Assembly (NCBI GenBank): GCA_017442365.1
Contig: JAFRZW010000008.1
Span: 35,001-99,000, forward strand
Source: Rikenellaceae bacterium
GTDB taxonomy: Bacteria > Bacteroidota > Bacteroidia > Bacteroidales > Rikenellaceae
Reading direction: 5' to 3'
Length of the DNA: 64,000 nucleotides
Shown: piece by piece, positions 7,944-16,866 of the stretch
Layout of the letters: each line of letters opens with the position of its first letter
Position numbering within the stretch: position 1 is the first letter of the stretch
Position numbers and translations under genes: made by a program
The notes under the pieces: model-generated
Databases searched by the model: none
The model's input: the letters and a program-made list of their open reading frames with translations, nothing else
What the model was told of the DNA's origin: nothing

Positions 7944-9980
7944 ATGAAACGATTGATGATACTTATTTCGGCAGCTGCAATGATCGGCTGCGCCGAGGGT
8001 GGCGTGAAGCGCGAAAGTGTGCCTGCGATCGACACTACAAACTTCGATAAATCGATCGCCTTGAACGAGGATTTCTACGAGCACGCAACGCGCGGCTGGC
8101 AGCAGAAACACCCCTTGAAGCCCGAATTTTCGCGCTACGGTTCGTTCGATATGTTGCGCGAAACCAACGAAAAACAGATCAATGAACTCTTCCAGTCGAT
8201 GACCTCAATGAAGGCCGAAGCGGGCTCGGTCGAGCAGAAGATCTCGGATCTCTATAAGCTCGGTATGGACTCGGTGCGCCTGAACGAGGAGGCGCTGGCT
8301 CCCGTCAAGGAGGATCTGGCTAAGATCTACGCTATCACCGACTTGCAGACGATGATCCCCGTGCTGGTCGAGTTGCACAACAGTGTGAGCAACCCGCTGT
8401 TCGGGCTGGGTGTCGATGCCGATCTGATGAATAGCACGCAGAACATTCTCTACGCTCAGCAGTCGGGCCTCGGTATGGGCAACCGCGACTACTACCTCGA
8501 CGAGGAGAACGCATCGAAGCGTGAGGGTTACGTTGCATTCCTGACCAAGGCATTCGAGATGGCCGAGGTGGAGGGTGCAGCCGAGAAAGCTGCGGCAGTT
8601 CTCGACTTCGAGACCAAGATGGCTAAGGATTTCCGCTCGATGGTCGAGCTGCGCGACATCAGCGCAAACTACAACCCCACCACGCGCGAGGCATTCGTTT
8701 CGCGTTACGATGCGATTGATTGGGAGAGCTACTTTGCGGCTGTCGGCATTGGCGAGTTCGAGCAGATGGTCGTAGGTCAGCCCGAGGTGCTCGACGCTGT
8801 GAACAAGCTGCTCAAATCGACTCCGATCGAGGTCGTAAAGGATTACTTGGCAGCAGGTTACCTGCGTAGCGCGGCATCGTACCTAAACGACGAACTGAAC
8901 GCAGCATCGTTCGATTTCTTCGGTCGTCAGATGTCGGGTGCTCAGCAGCAGCGTCCCCGTTGGAAGCGCGCTATGGGCGTGCCCAACTCGATCTTGGGCG
9001 AAGCGGTCGGCAAGATGTATGTTGCAAAATATTTCCCCGAGGAGGACAAGGTTCGTATGACCGAATTGGTCAAGAACTTGCAGGTGGCTCTGGGTCAGCA
9101 TATCGAGGCTTTGGAGTGGATGAGCGACGAGACGAAAGCACGCGCTCAGGAGAAGCTCGCAGCATTCACCGTCAAGATCGGTTACCCCGACAAGTGGAAG
9201 GATTATTCGTCGCTCGAAATCGACCCCACACTCTCGTACTGGGAGAACCTCAAGCGCGCAAATGCTTGGTACACTGCCGATAACTTCGCAAAGTTGGGCA
9301 AGCCCGTCGATCGCGACGAGTGGTTTATGTCTCCCCAGACGGTCAATGCCTACTACAACCCCACCACCAACGAGATCTGCTTCCCCGCTGCAATTCTGCA
9401 ACCTCCCTTCTACAACTCGGAGGCTGACGACGCGGTGAACTATGGCGCTATCGGCGTTGTGATCGGCCACGAGATGACCCACGGATTCGACGATCAGGGT
9501 CGTCAGTTCGACAAGGACGGCAACCTGAACGATTGGTGGACCGCAGCCGACGCAGCCGCTTTCAACGAGCGTGCCGACAAGTTGGTTGCTCAGTTCGACG
9601 CTATCGAGGTGCTGGCAGCAAAGGAGGATCAGCCCGCCATATTCGCAAATGGTCGCCTGTCGCTCGGTGAGAACATCGCCGATCAGGGTGGTCTGCGTGT
9701 GGCTATGACCGCCCTGCGCAACTCGCTCGAAGGCAAGGAGACACCCGCTCCGATCGACGGCTACACCGCCGAGCAGCGTTTCTACCTCTCGTACGCTACG
9801 CTGTGGGCACAGAACATTCGCGACGAGGAGATCGCTCGTCTGACCAAGGTCGATGTTCACTCGCTCGGCAAAAACCGCGTGAACGCAACGTTGCGCAACA
9901 TCGAGGATTTCTACACGGCATTCTCGATCGAGGACGGCGCGATGTTTATGCCCGTCGAGGAGCGCGTTGTGATCTGGTAA
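7944..9980 (+). CDS. pepO: M13 family metallopeptidase, lipoprotein (neprilysin/PepO-like)
   Basis: The 678-residue protein begins with a lipoprotein signal (MKRLMILISAAAMIGC, Cys-16), so it is membrane-anchored outside the cytoplasm. The M13 zinc site is intact: VIGHEMTHGFDDQGRQFD near residue 510 (HExxH) and ENIADQGG near 575 (third ligand Glu plus the conserved Asp). VNAYYNP and the C-terminal RVNATLRN stretch also fit the family. Length matches bacterial PepO (about 630-690). Substrates are probably small peptides. It stands alone between two terminators. Confidence 0.93.
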   Translation: MKRLMILISAAAMIGCAEGGVKRESVPAIDTTNFDKSIALNEDFYEHATRGWQQKHPLKPEFSRYGSFDMLRETNEKQINELFQSMTSMKAEAGSVEQKISDLYKLGMDSVRLNEEALAPVKEDLAKIYAITDLQTMIPVLVELHNSVSNPLFGLGVDADLMNSTQNILYAQQSGLGMGNRDYYLDEENASKREGYVAFLTKAFEMAEVEGAAEKAAAVLDFETKMAKDFRSMVELRDISANYNPTTREAFVSRYDAIDWESYFAAVGIGEFEQMVVGQPEVLDAVNKLLKSTPIEVVKDYLAAGYLRSAASYLNDELNAASFDFFGRQMSGAQQQRPRWKRAMGVPNSILGEAVGKMYVAKYFPEEDKVRMTELVKNLQVALGQHIEALEWMSDETKARAQEKLAAFTVKIGYPDKWKDYSSLEIDPTLSYWENLKRANAWYTADNFAKLGKPVDRDEWFMSPQTVNAYYNPTTNEICFPAAILQPPFYNSEADDAVNYGAIGVVIGHEMTHGFDDQGRQFDKDGNLNDWWTAADAAAFNERADKLVAQFDAIEVLAAKEDQPAIFANGRLSLGENIADQGGLRVAMTALRNSLEGKETPAPIDGYTAEQRFYLSYATLWAQNIRDEEIARLTKVDVHSLGKNRVNATLRNIEDFYTAFSIEDGAMFMPVEERVVIW

Positions 9981-10008
9981 CAAGTACCTTATTATATTAT
10001 TAGAAAAG

Positions 10009-10040
10009 TGGAGTTGCTCGCAAGGCAACTCCATTTTTTT
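10009..10040 (+). terminator. Terminator after the M13 peptidase
   Basis: TGGAGTTGC (10009-10017) pairs with GCAACTCCA (10025-10033), followed by seven T. Confidence 0.85.
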
Positions 10041-10117
10041 GTCCCCTAAATATTGCGGAATGTGGGGTCAGAGAAAAATAATTGTGCATTGAGCATTGTG
10101 AATTGTGAATTGATGCG

Positions 10118-10125
10118 TACCTTTG
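10118..10125 (+). promoter_or_regulatory. -7 box of rnpB
   Basis: TACCTTTG matches TAnnTTTG and places the transcription start at about 10131, the predicted 5' end of RNase P RNA. Confidence 0.65.
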
Positions 10126-10130
10126 CAGCC

Positions 10131-10498
10131 GCAGAGGCGGGCTCTACCGCTGTCCCCGCAAGGGGAGGGAGGAAAGTCCGGGCAACACAGAGTGCCGTGC
10201 TTCCTAACGGGAAGATGGCCGTGAGGTCATAGTAGCGTAACAGAGAATAACCGCCTGCCGCCCACGTGTGGGCTTGGCGGGTAAGGGTGAAAAGGTGGGG
10301 TAAGAGCCCACCGCTGCCGTGGCGACACGTGCGGGTCAGTACGCCTGACGGGTTGCAAGACCGCGTATACCGACAATTAAGGGTTACTCGTCCAATGTCG
10401 GGGGGTAGGTTGCTGGAAGTGTCGAGTGATCGGCATTGTAGATAAATGGTAGAGGCTCCGCTCGTCGGAGTACAGAACCCGGCTTATACCACCTCTGC
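10131..10498 (+). ncRNA. rnpB: RNase P RNA (bacterial type A)
   Basis: This is the catalytic RNA of RNase P, which matures tRNA 5' ends. The universally conserved core is present: GAGGAAAGTCCGGGC at 10169-10183 and ACAGAACCCGGCTTAT at 10472-10487. The terminal helix P1 closes between GCAGAGGCGG (10131-10140) and the CCACCTCTGC at the 3' end (10489-10498). Internal landmarks such as GGGTAAGGGTGAAAAGGTGGGGTAAGAG-type sequence (10280-10308, CR II/III region) fit type A. The ends are estimated from P1 and the upstream -7 box, so they may be off by a few bases. Confidence 0.96.
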
Positions 10499-10504
10499 AC
10501 AGCT

Positions 10505-10540
10505 TAAACGGGATCACTCGCTTTGTGAGTGGTCCCGTTT
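10505..10540 (+). terminator. Terminator of rnpB
   Basis: AAACGGGATCACTC pairs almost perfectly with GAGTGGTCCCGTTT around loop GCTTTGT; a short T/G-rich tail follows. Confidence 0.75.
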
Positions 10541-10560
10541 GTTGTGATTCAATAAGAACG

Positions 10561-10592
10561 AGAGCCGCACCCCTTTTCGGAGTGCGGCTCTT
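10561..10592 (-). terminator. Terminator of the EF-G-like gene
   Basis: AGAGCCGCACcCC / GGaGTGCGGCTCT hairpin between rnpB and the 3' end of the convergent EF-G-like gene. It probably serves the minus-strand gene. Confidence 0.6.
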
Positions 10593-10612
10593 GCAATTGT
10601 GTCCGATGAGGA

Positions 10613-12766
10613 TTAATCCTCGTCGGTATCGGTGTAAGCCTTCAACAGCTTGTCCTGCACATCAGCGGGAACCTGCTCGTACGAAGCGAACTTCATCGTG
10701 TACGATGCACGACCGTTGGTCAGCGACGACAGAGTGGTCGAATAGCGATACAACTCTGCCAGAGGCACGCGAGCATTCAGACGATCCAGACCGTGATCCG
10801 ACGACATACCCTCGATCAGTGCGCGGCGGTTCTGCAAGTCGCTCATTACATCACCCATACGGTCGCTCGGCACCAATACCTCGACACTGTAAATAGGCTC
10901 CATAATCTTCGGACCTGCGTTGCGGAATGCCTCCTTGAAGGCGTTACGTGCTGCCAGCTTGAACGAGATTTCGTTCGAATCAACCGGGTGCATCTTACCG
11001 TCGTAGATCACAACGCGGATATCGCGTGCATACGAACCTGTCAGCGGGCCCTCGGTCATCTTCTCGTTGATACCCTTCAAGATCGCGGGCATAAAGCGTG
11101 CGTCGATTGCACCACCAACGATCGAGTTGTAGTACTGCAACTTGCCGCCCCATTCGAGCTCGTACTCCTCCTTACCCTTGATATTAACGGTGATCTCCTT
11201 GCCTGCAACCTTGTACTTGGTAGGCTCGGGCATACCCTCGTAGTAGGGCTCGATAACCATATGTACCTCACCGAACTGACCTGCACCACCCGACTGCTTC
11301 TTGTGGCGGTAGTCTGCCTGAGCAACCTTAGTGATAGTCTCGCGGTAGGGGATACGCGGTGCCATATACTCGATCTCCATCTTGTTCTCGGTCGAGAGGC
11401 GATACTTCAAAATATTGAGGTGGTGCTCACCCTGACCCTGAATGATGGTCTGCTTCAACTCCTTCGAGTACTCAACCAGAATGGTCGGATCCTCATACTT
11501 AGCCTTGTTGAGCAACTCGCCCAGCTTCTCGTCGTCGCCCTGCTTAACAGCCTTGACTGCTGCACGGTAGCGAGCGTCGGGGAATACGATCGGCTCGATC
11601 TCGACCGGTGTCGAGGGTGCCGACAGAGTGTCGTTGGTGCGGGTAGCCTTCAACTTAACGGTGCAACCGATGTCGCCTGCAACCATCTCCGAAACCTTGA
11701 TACGGTTCTTACCGGCAACTGCGAACAACTGCGAGATCTTCTCCTTGTTACCCGTGCGGCTGTTGACCAACTCCATACCCTCGGTGATCTTACCACGAAC
11801 AACGCGGAAGTAGCTGATTTCGCCCAAGTGCTGCTCCACCTGGCTCTTGAATACGAATACAACAGGCTGGCCATTCTCGTCTGCCTCGATCTCCTCACCC
11901 TCGGTCGAGAGGAAGTTGGGAGCGGTCAGCGGGCCGGGAGCCACGTTGATAATGAACTCCATAATACGCTTCGAACCTACGTCGCGCTTAGCCGATGCAC
12001 AGAATACGGGCAGGCAATCACGCTTAGCAACGCCTAACTTCAAACCGCTACGAATATCGTCCTGAGTCAGCGCACCCTTATCGAAGTAGAGCATCATCAG
12101 GTCCTCGTCGTTCTCGGCAGCGGTCTCAACCAGAATCTGGTGCAGCTCCTGAGCGCGCTCCATCTCCTCAGCGGGGATTTCGAGCTCCTCACGAGTACCA
12201 TTCTCGTCGGTGAAACGATACATCTTCATCATCAGTACGTCGATGAACGAATCAAAACCGGGACCCGGATTAACGGGATACTGGACGATCACGGGCTTCA
12301 CACGCGACGATGCGTTGATGCTCTCGATGGTCTCCTCCCAATTAGCATTCTCGGCGTCGAGCTTATTGACGATAGCGATCACGGGCTTGTTGAGCTTACG
12401 AGCGTAGCGAGCCTGAATCTCGGTACCAGCCTCGAAACCCTCGATAGCGCTGATCACACACAGACCAACGTCAGCCACCTTGAATGCCGAGAACAGACTA
12501 CCGCAGAAGTCGTCCGAACCCGGAGTGTCGATGATATTGAGCTTGCGACCCATAAACTCCGAGAACAGAGCGGTCGAATAGATCGAACGTTTGTATTCGT
12601 GCTCGATGTCGGTATTGTCCGAGAGGGTATTCTCGCCTTCGATAGTACCACGACGGTCGATTACCTTACCTTCGTAAGCCATAGCCTCGGCCATCGTGGT
12701 TTTACCCGAGCCGGGGGCACCGATCAGAACGACGTTCTTGATCTCCTTAGTTGAATAGTTTTTCAT
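10613..12766 (-). CDS. fusA2: Elongation factor G paralogue EF-G2 with altered GTPase site
   Basis: The 717-residue protein has the full EF-G domain order (G domain, II, III, IV, V). The P-loop is GAPGSGKT (16-23) and NKLD is present. However, the G3 motif reads DTPGSDDF, with Ser-84 in place of the catalytic His of canonical DTPGHVDF. Switch I reads KRSIYS where EF-G has ERGITI, so the Mg-binding Thr is also lost. These changes match the EF-G2 group of Bacteroidota, for which a GTPase-independent translation factor important in gut colonisation has been reported in Bacteroides thetaiotaomicron. The gene stands alone, about 150 bp from rnpB, with no ribosomal protein operon around it. The canonical fusA is expected elsewhere. 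Confidence 0.88.
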   Translation of the reverse strand: MKNYSTKEIKNVVLIGAPGSGKTTMAEAMAYEGKVIDRRGTIEGENTLSDNTDIEHEYKRSIYSTALFSEFMGRKLNIIDTPGSDDFCGSLFSAFKVADVGLCVISAIEGFEAGTEIQARYARKLNKPVIAIVNKLDAENANWEETIESINASSRVKPVIVQYPVNPGPGFDSFIDVLMMKMYRFTDENGTREELEIPAEEMERAQELHQILVETAAENDEDLMMLYFDKGALTQDDIRSGLKLGVAKRDCLPVFCASAKRDVGSKRIMEFIINVAPGPLTAPNFLSTEGEEIEADENGQPVVFVFKSQVEQHLGEISYFRVVRGKITEGMELVNSRTGNKEKISQLFAVAGKNRIKVSEMVAGDIGCTVKLKATRTNDTLSAPSTPVEIEPIVFPDARYRAAVKAVKQGDDEKLGELLNKAKYEDPTILVEYSKELKQTIIQGQGEHHLNILKYRLSTENKMEIEYMAPRIPYRETITKVAQADYRHKKQSGGAGQFGEVHMVIEPYYEGMPEPTKYKVAGKEITVNIKGKEEYELEWGGKLQYYNSIVGGAIDARFMPAILKGINEKMTEGPLTGSYARDIRVVIYDGKMHPVDSNEISFKLAARNAFKEAFRNAGPKIMEPIYSVEVLVPSDRMGDVMSDLQNRRALIEGMSSDHGLDRLNARVPLAELYRYSTTLSSLTNGRASYTMKFASYEQVPADVQDKLLKAYTDTDED

Positions 12767-13424
12767 AGTTTTGAGGTTATTTTTGTTTTAGTTTCTAAAT
12801 TTCGCGACCATAAATATATGAATTTTATTTCGAATTCCAAGCGTTCACCCCGAAAATTTTAATTTCGGCGGACGATTTCGGGAGAATCGAGGGCGCGCGA
12901 GCCATTTTTTGCGAAGAGAATGCGAGGTGCTATATATTATAAAGAGGTGCGACGACAAAGGACGAACGGACGCTGGCGAAAGACGAAAGACGCAATTCAA
13001 AATGCAAGATTCAAAATTCAAAATTGGGGTTTGATTTGATTAAACCTCATTATCTGCGGCTGGGGGGGGGTCGCGCGACTACGTTCGCGCGCCCGCCATA
13101 TGGGCGGGTTCTACTTTTTTCGGTCTTACGAATCTTTTTCTGCTTGCAAAACTATTAACCTACTGGAGAATTTGTACGTTCATTTAATTTGCCATATGGG
13201 CGGGTTTTACTGTTTTCGGTTGAGCAAATATTGATCAATTTGCAAAACCAGCAACCTCCTTGCGAACCAGCACATTTGTTTAATCTGCCATATGGGCGGG
13301 TTCTACTTTTTTTCGGTCTGCGACCTAAATCAATGGTAGCTAAGGAAAATCGTGAATCGTGAATCTTGAATTTTGAATCTTGAATCTTGAATAAAAAAAG
13401 CCCGCCCAATGAGCGGGCGGGTCC
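12767..13424. repeat. Repeat mosaic with three tandem family B units
   Basis: No gene is seen. An AT-rich array C lies at about 12990-13025. A truncated element A starts at about 13052 (TCTGCGGC, a run of nine G at 13062-13070, and inner stem TCGCGCG...CGCGCG). Its right outer arm is missing. In its place are three head-to-tail copies of family B, each led by GCCATATGGGCGGGTT (about 13095, 13191 and 13288; period close to 96 bp) followed by TACT-TTTTCGGT and TGCAAAAC segments. A further array C is at 13345-13392. The apparent minus-strand ORF here is made of repeat sequence. Confidence 0.75.
13393..13421 (-). terminator. Terminator of the SGNH hydrolase gene
   Basis: CCCGCCC (13401-13407) pairs with GGGCGGG (13415-13421). 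On the minus strand it is followed by seven T. Confidence 0.75.
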
Positions 13425-13442
13425 CCAAAAACCAAATACCAA

Positions 13443-14147
13443 TTAAATATAACCATTAGCCACACGGCAGATAGCGTCAGCAATCACACGATGGCCCTGC
13501 TCGTTGGGGTGGATACCGTCAGCGCAGAAACATTCGCGGTAGTTGCGCTCGACCAGAAAGGGCGTCGTGATGTCGATAATCGGCACGTCAAGCTGCGCTG
13601 AGAGCTTGAACAACTGCAAGTTATACATCTCGTGCCACTGCGTGATATTCTCAACCGAGTGATCGAGCCAGCGCAACACATTACCTCGCTCGGTCGCGTT
13701 CATCGGGCGGGTGAAGGCGTCGAAATAGCGATCGGCAATGATCGGCGGCAGCGACAACAGAATGGGACGCGAGCCAAGCTCACGGATCGTCGCGATCATC
13801 GAGCGATATTGCGCTGTGAAATTGGCAAGCGAAATGATCGGGTGGTGTTCGCCATCGGGGTCGAGAGCGATCTGTTTCCAGCAGTGGTCGCAGTCGTTGC
13901 CGCCAAACTCCATCACCACAAAATCCGACTGCACCACCTGCTCGCGCCAACGCTCCACCTCGCGCAGTCCGTGGCGCGTGGTCGAGCCGAAACGCCCGTG
14001 ATTCTTGATCTCGATACCGAGTGCCGACGCACAACGAGCCGAGAAACTATTTTCCAAAAGTGTGTAACGAGGCGAACAGGTTGCGCTCTTCGGATCGAGT
14101 ACAATGCCGCCCATAATCGAATCGCCAAAGGTTGTGATATGTTTCAT
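13443..14147 (-). CDS. SGNH/GDSL-family hydrolase
   Basis: The 234-residue protein carries the SGNH blocks in order: TFGDSIMGG (block I, nucleophile Ser, residues 5-13), GRFGSTTRHGL (block II Gly), FGGNDCDHCW (block III Asn) and DGIHPNEQGH (block V Asp and His). No signal peptide is seen, so it is predicted cytoplasmic. The substrate (an acyl or acetyl ester) cannot be told from sequence. The start MKHITTFGDS at 14147 is chosen over 14186 because the GDS block normally lies at the very N-terminus. A TAGTTTTG -7 box is at 14184-14191 on the minus strand. Confidence 0.88.
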   Translation of the reverse strand: MKHITTFGDSIMGGIVLDPKSATCSPRYTLLENSFSARCASALGIEIKNHGRFGSTTRHGLREVERWREQVVQSDFVVMEFGGNDCDHCWKQIALDPDGEHHPIISLANFTAQYRSMIATIRELGSRPILLSLPPIIADRYFDAFTRPMNATERGNVLRWLDHSVENITQWHEMYNLQLFKLSAQLDVPIIDITTPFLVERNYRECFCADGIHPNEQGHRVIADAICRVANGYI

Positions 14148-14293
14148 CTCAGTTTTCTTTTTGTCGGTCGTGATTTCACATTGCAAAACTAACGCCTAAA
14201 TTCTCGGCTGTCAAAAAAATGTGATTACACAGCAAAAATTGTGATTTTTTGCCCATTTTCGTTACTAAAACGCAAATATTGGGACAAAATTCG

Positions 14294-14301
14294 TATATTT
14301 G
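14294..14301 (+). promoter_or_regulatory. -7 box of the LytTR gene
   Basis: TATATTTG lies 35 bp before the ATG at 14336. A -33 TTTG is not evident. Confidence 0.5.
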
Positions 14302-14335
14302 TGCGTTCGTCACTACATTAATCGGGACTAAAACA

Positions 14336-15133
14336 ATGAGCGAATTACCCTCGAATTTCCGTCGCGCAGCCTCGCAAGCGATCCATATCGTCGCTCTGCC
14401 GCTGTCGTTTTTTGCCTTCGTGCTAATCTATCGTCCGTTCAATGTCGCCGAGGCGATGACACTCGGACGATTCTCTTTCGGTGTCAATTTGACCCTCATT
14501 TCGTGCGTGATTTTTGGGTCGATGGCGATTATGCGAGGTCTCTTCTACCTCGTGCGCAGGCGCATCGACAGCCTCACATATTTCTTTTGGTGCATTGGCG
14601 AGATGGTCGTGGCGGTCTTCTTCGTTGCGCTCTACGCGTGGCTGATGGAACGTACGGTCGAGCCCTACTTTTTGGTCGTATCGCGCGCTTGCGGGTGGGT
14701 CTTTCCGGTGCTGATCTTCCCATACGTCATAATCACTCTGTCGCTCTTCCTGGCGGCACAAACTCGTTACCGCAACCAACCGAGCGAGGAGCAGCGTATC
14801 CGCTTCTACGACGAACGACACACGCTGAAATTGGTCGTGGCGGCTCAGTCGGTGCTATTTATCGAGGCCGAGGAGAACTACATCAATATCTATTATACGG
14901 ACGAGGATCGTGTGCGTAACTACTTGGTACGCAGGTCGATGAAGTCGATCGAAGAGATCTGTGCAACACACGGATTACTGCGCTGTCATCGTTCGTTCTA
15001 TGTCAATCCAAGCCGCGTGAAGGTGCTGCGCAAGGACCGCGAGGGGGCGATAATGGCCGAGCTCGACACGCCCCAAACGCCCGAAATCCCCGTAACCAAA
15101 CGCTACTACGACGCCCTCTCTGCCGCGCTGTAA
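14336..15133 (+). CDS. Membrane-anchored LytTR transcriptional regulator
   Basis: The 265-residue protein has four predicted transmembrane segments in residues 15-150 (HIVALPLSFFAFVLIY, VNLTLISCVIFGSM, MVVAVFFVALYAWL, VFPVLIFPYVIITLSLFL). It ends in a LytTR DNA-binding domain at about 165-262 (VLFIEAEENYINIYY, VRRSMKSIEEI, LLRCHRSFYVNPSRV). It is therefore a one-component, membrane-bound regulator rather than a phospho-receiver protein. Such fusions are common in Bacteroidota. No partner kinase is adjacent. The start at 14336 follows the -7 box at 14294-14301. Confidence 0.87.
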   Translation: MSELPSNFRRAASQAIHIVALPLSFFAFVLIYRPFNVAEAMTLGRFSFGVNLTLISCVIFGSMAIMRGLFYLVRRRIDSLTYFFWCIGEMVVAVFFVALYAWLMERTVEPYFLVVSRACGWVFPVLIFPYVIITLSLFLAAQTRYRNQPSEEQRIRFYDERHTLKLVVAAQSVLFIEAEENYINIYYTDEDRVRNYLVRRSMKSIEEICATHGLLRCHRSFYVNPSRVKVLRKDREGAIMAELDTPQTPEIPVTKRYYDALSAAL

Positions 15134-15664
15134 CAACTCGCTCACAGCGGGCACAACAACACCTATATTATATATGGCGCTCCGATCGCGGATCAGCGAA
15201 TCGGGGGTCTGCGGGTCAGCGAATCGGGGGATCGGTGTGCGCGCATTGAGGCGCTCAATCTTGCACACGTCGTAGCGTAAATACAAAATTTACGAAGCCA
15301 ATCTGCACATTTCGCACAATTTGCAATCGCACAAAAAGGCTGTTCTGCTGCATATTTGGGCTTTTTGTAAGCGCGATACAAGACATTATTTTATTATTAT
15401 CGACTGATTTTTGAGGTTATTACAGGCAACAAACTGCGATAACACGACCTATAACACGCCATAACGCACAATATATCAAACTATTAACGCAATACGCCGC
15501 AATTCACGTAGCAGGCAATGGTTTTTGCCGCGAATTTTTGGATAATACAATATATCATTGTACATTTGTTCGTGCAAATGCCAAAAGTTGATTGCGTCGC
15601 GGCTATCGGCGTACGATGCAAAACAGGCTGGCGCAATAGTTTCATTCGTAAAAATCAGTTTGTT
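15134..15664. other. Non-coding gap before the AraC gene, with direct repeats
   Basis: No gene is seen. TCAGCGAATCGGGGG occurs twice (15193-15207 and 15216-15230, period 23 bp). Further right, ATAACACG occurs twice and ATAACGC once in close order (about 15439-15468), which could be operator half-sites for the downstream AraC protein (inference). The promoter of that gene is at 15537-15568. Confidence 0.5.
15537..15568 (+). promoter_or_regulatory. Promoter of the AraC-family gene
   Basis: TTTG at 15537-15540, 20 bp spacer, TACATTTG at 15561-15568. The start codon is 96 bp further on. Confidence 0.7.
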
Positions 15665-16624
15665 ATGGTAACCAACCTTTCTTCGGCGGTACAACAACCC
15701 GTCATTGCCAAGTACGTGCAGCCCTACCGAAACGGAATCCAATCCTACAACCTCTCGCGCCACGCTATCGGTATGGTCCTACGCGGCAAGAAGTATATCT
15801 ACTCGGGCGACGTACGCCAAGAGATCAATCGCGGCGATCTGTTCTTCCTCGCTACGGGCAACCACTATATTGAGGATCAGCCCGAAACCAATCGACCCTT
15901 CGAGCAGATAATGTTCTACTACACGCCTGCGCAGTTGGCATCGATACTCTCGCAGCTGAGTATCACCTACCACCTCAACATCTCGAACGACCACTCGTGC
16001 GCAGCCTGCCGCGAACAAAACTATGTGGTATGCGAGGCGACAAACACACTGCGAAATTTCTTCATCTCGACCAACCAATACATCAAAGACGAACTCTTCA
16101 ACCACGACGAGACAGCCGAAAATCTGAAAATGACCGAACTGATCTATCTGATTGTTTCGCAGGACGATAGCTGCATCAAGAGCAAGGTGATGGATAACGC
16201 CGACACCTGCAAAGAGAGCTTCGAGCAGATCATCTATGCGCACATTTTCGAGGACATCGCCATCGAAGAGCTGGCGCGAATGTGCAACCGCTCGCTCACC
16301 TCGTTCAAAAAGGAGTTCAAGAAACATTTCAGCGAGCCGCCACATCGCTGGTTTATCAAACAGCGACTGATGCACGCTCGGCTGCTGCTCATCTCGACCA
16401 ACAAATCGATCTCGGAGGTTGGTTTGGAGTGTGGATTCCCCAACACTTCACACTTCATCAAACTATTCAAGAAGGCATACGGACATACGCCCGTCGGCTA
16501 CCGACACCGCCACGTCAATTGTTCGGAGGCAACGGCGGCGGCAAACGGCACATCTGACGATCAATTCGACCACGGGCAACTTCCCATCGACGAGTGCGAG
16601 CCGCCAATGGCTGTCGGCGAGTAG
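15665..16624 (+). CDS. AraC-family transcriptional regulator
   Basis: The 319-residue protein has an N-terminal cupin-like sensor region (about 20-170, with KYIYSGDVRQEINRGDLFF). A central CxxC-containing part (SCAACREQNYVVC) might bind metal or sense redox state. The C-terminal double helix-turn-helix spans about 195-290 (IAIEELARMCNRSLTSFKKE, then ISEVGLECGFPNTSHFIKLF and KAYGHTPVGYRHR). The last 25 residues are polar and variable. The start at 15665 is used because the promoter ends at 15568; the ATG at 15518 lies upstream of it. Target genes are unknown. The downstream neighbour on this strand is the sRNA candidate. Confidence 0.88.
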   Translation: MVTNLSSAVQQPVIAKYVQPYRNGIQSYNLSRHAIGMVLRGKKYIYSGDVRQEINRGDLFFLATGNHYIEDQPETNRPFEQIMFYYTPAQLASILSQLSITYHLNISNDHSCAACREQNYVVCEATNTLRNFFISTNQYIKDELFNHDETAENLKMTELIYLIVSQDDSCIKSKVMDNADTCKESFEQIIYAHIFEDIAIEELARMCNRSLTSFKKEFKKHFSEPPHRWFIKQRLMHARLLLISTNKSISEVGLECGFPNTSHFIKLFKKAYGHTPVGYRHRHVNCSEATAAANGTSDDQFDHGQLPIDECEPPMAVGE

Positions 16625-16828
16625 TGATCCGTCAGGTCGAACTGACCTGTTTTATGACGCACACGGAGCCCACACGAAGAGTTTGCGGATTGCTCCGGCA
16701 TTAGAACGATTGTTTCGGAATCCCCGCCGAGTGGTTATAAAACAGATAAATCAATGGGGTAATTTTGAAAATTTTTCATTCAAATTCGCCAAATACCTAA
16801 TAATTTATCATTAATTCCATCAAATTTA

Positions 16829-16860
16829 TTTGGAATTAATGAAATCAATGGTTATATTTG
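16829..16860 (+). promoter_or_regulatory. Strong promoter without a downstream gene
   Basis: TTTG at 16829-16832, 20 bp spacer and TATATTTG at 16853-16860 form one of the best consensus promoters in the window. The nearest plus-strand gene is over 9 kb away, so it most likely drives a short RNA. Confidence 0.7.
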
Positions 16861-16866
16861 CATAAC

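Noticed and set aside
8883..12037. Long antisense ORFs (for example 8883-10034 minus and 10793-12037 plus)
   Set aside because: They mirror the M13 peptidase and EF-G2 genes, whose motifs are clear. The antisense products are Leu/Arg/His/Val-rich with no motif, a product of the biased codon use.
13155..13442. 95-codon minus-strand frame before the SGNH gene
   Set aside because: Its sequence (KIQDSKFKIHDSRF and similar) is translated repeat C plus family B hairpins.
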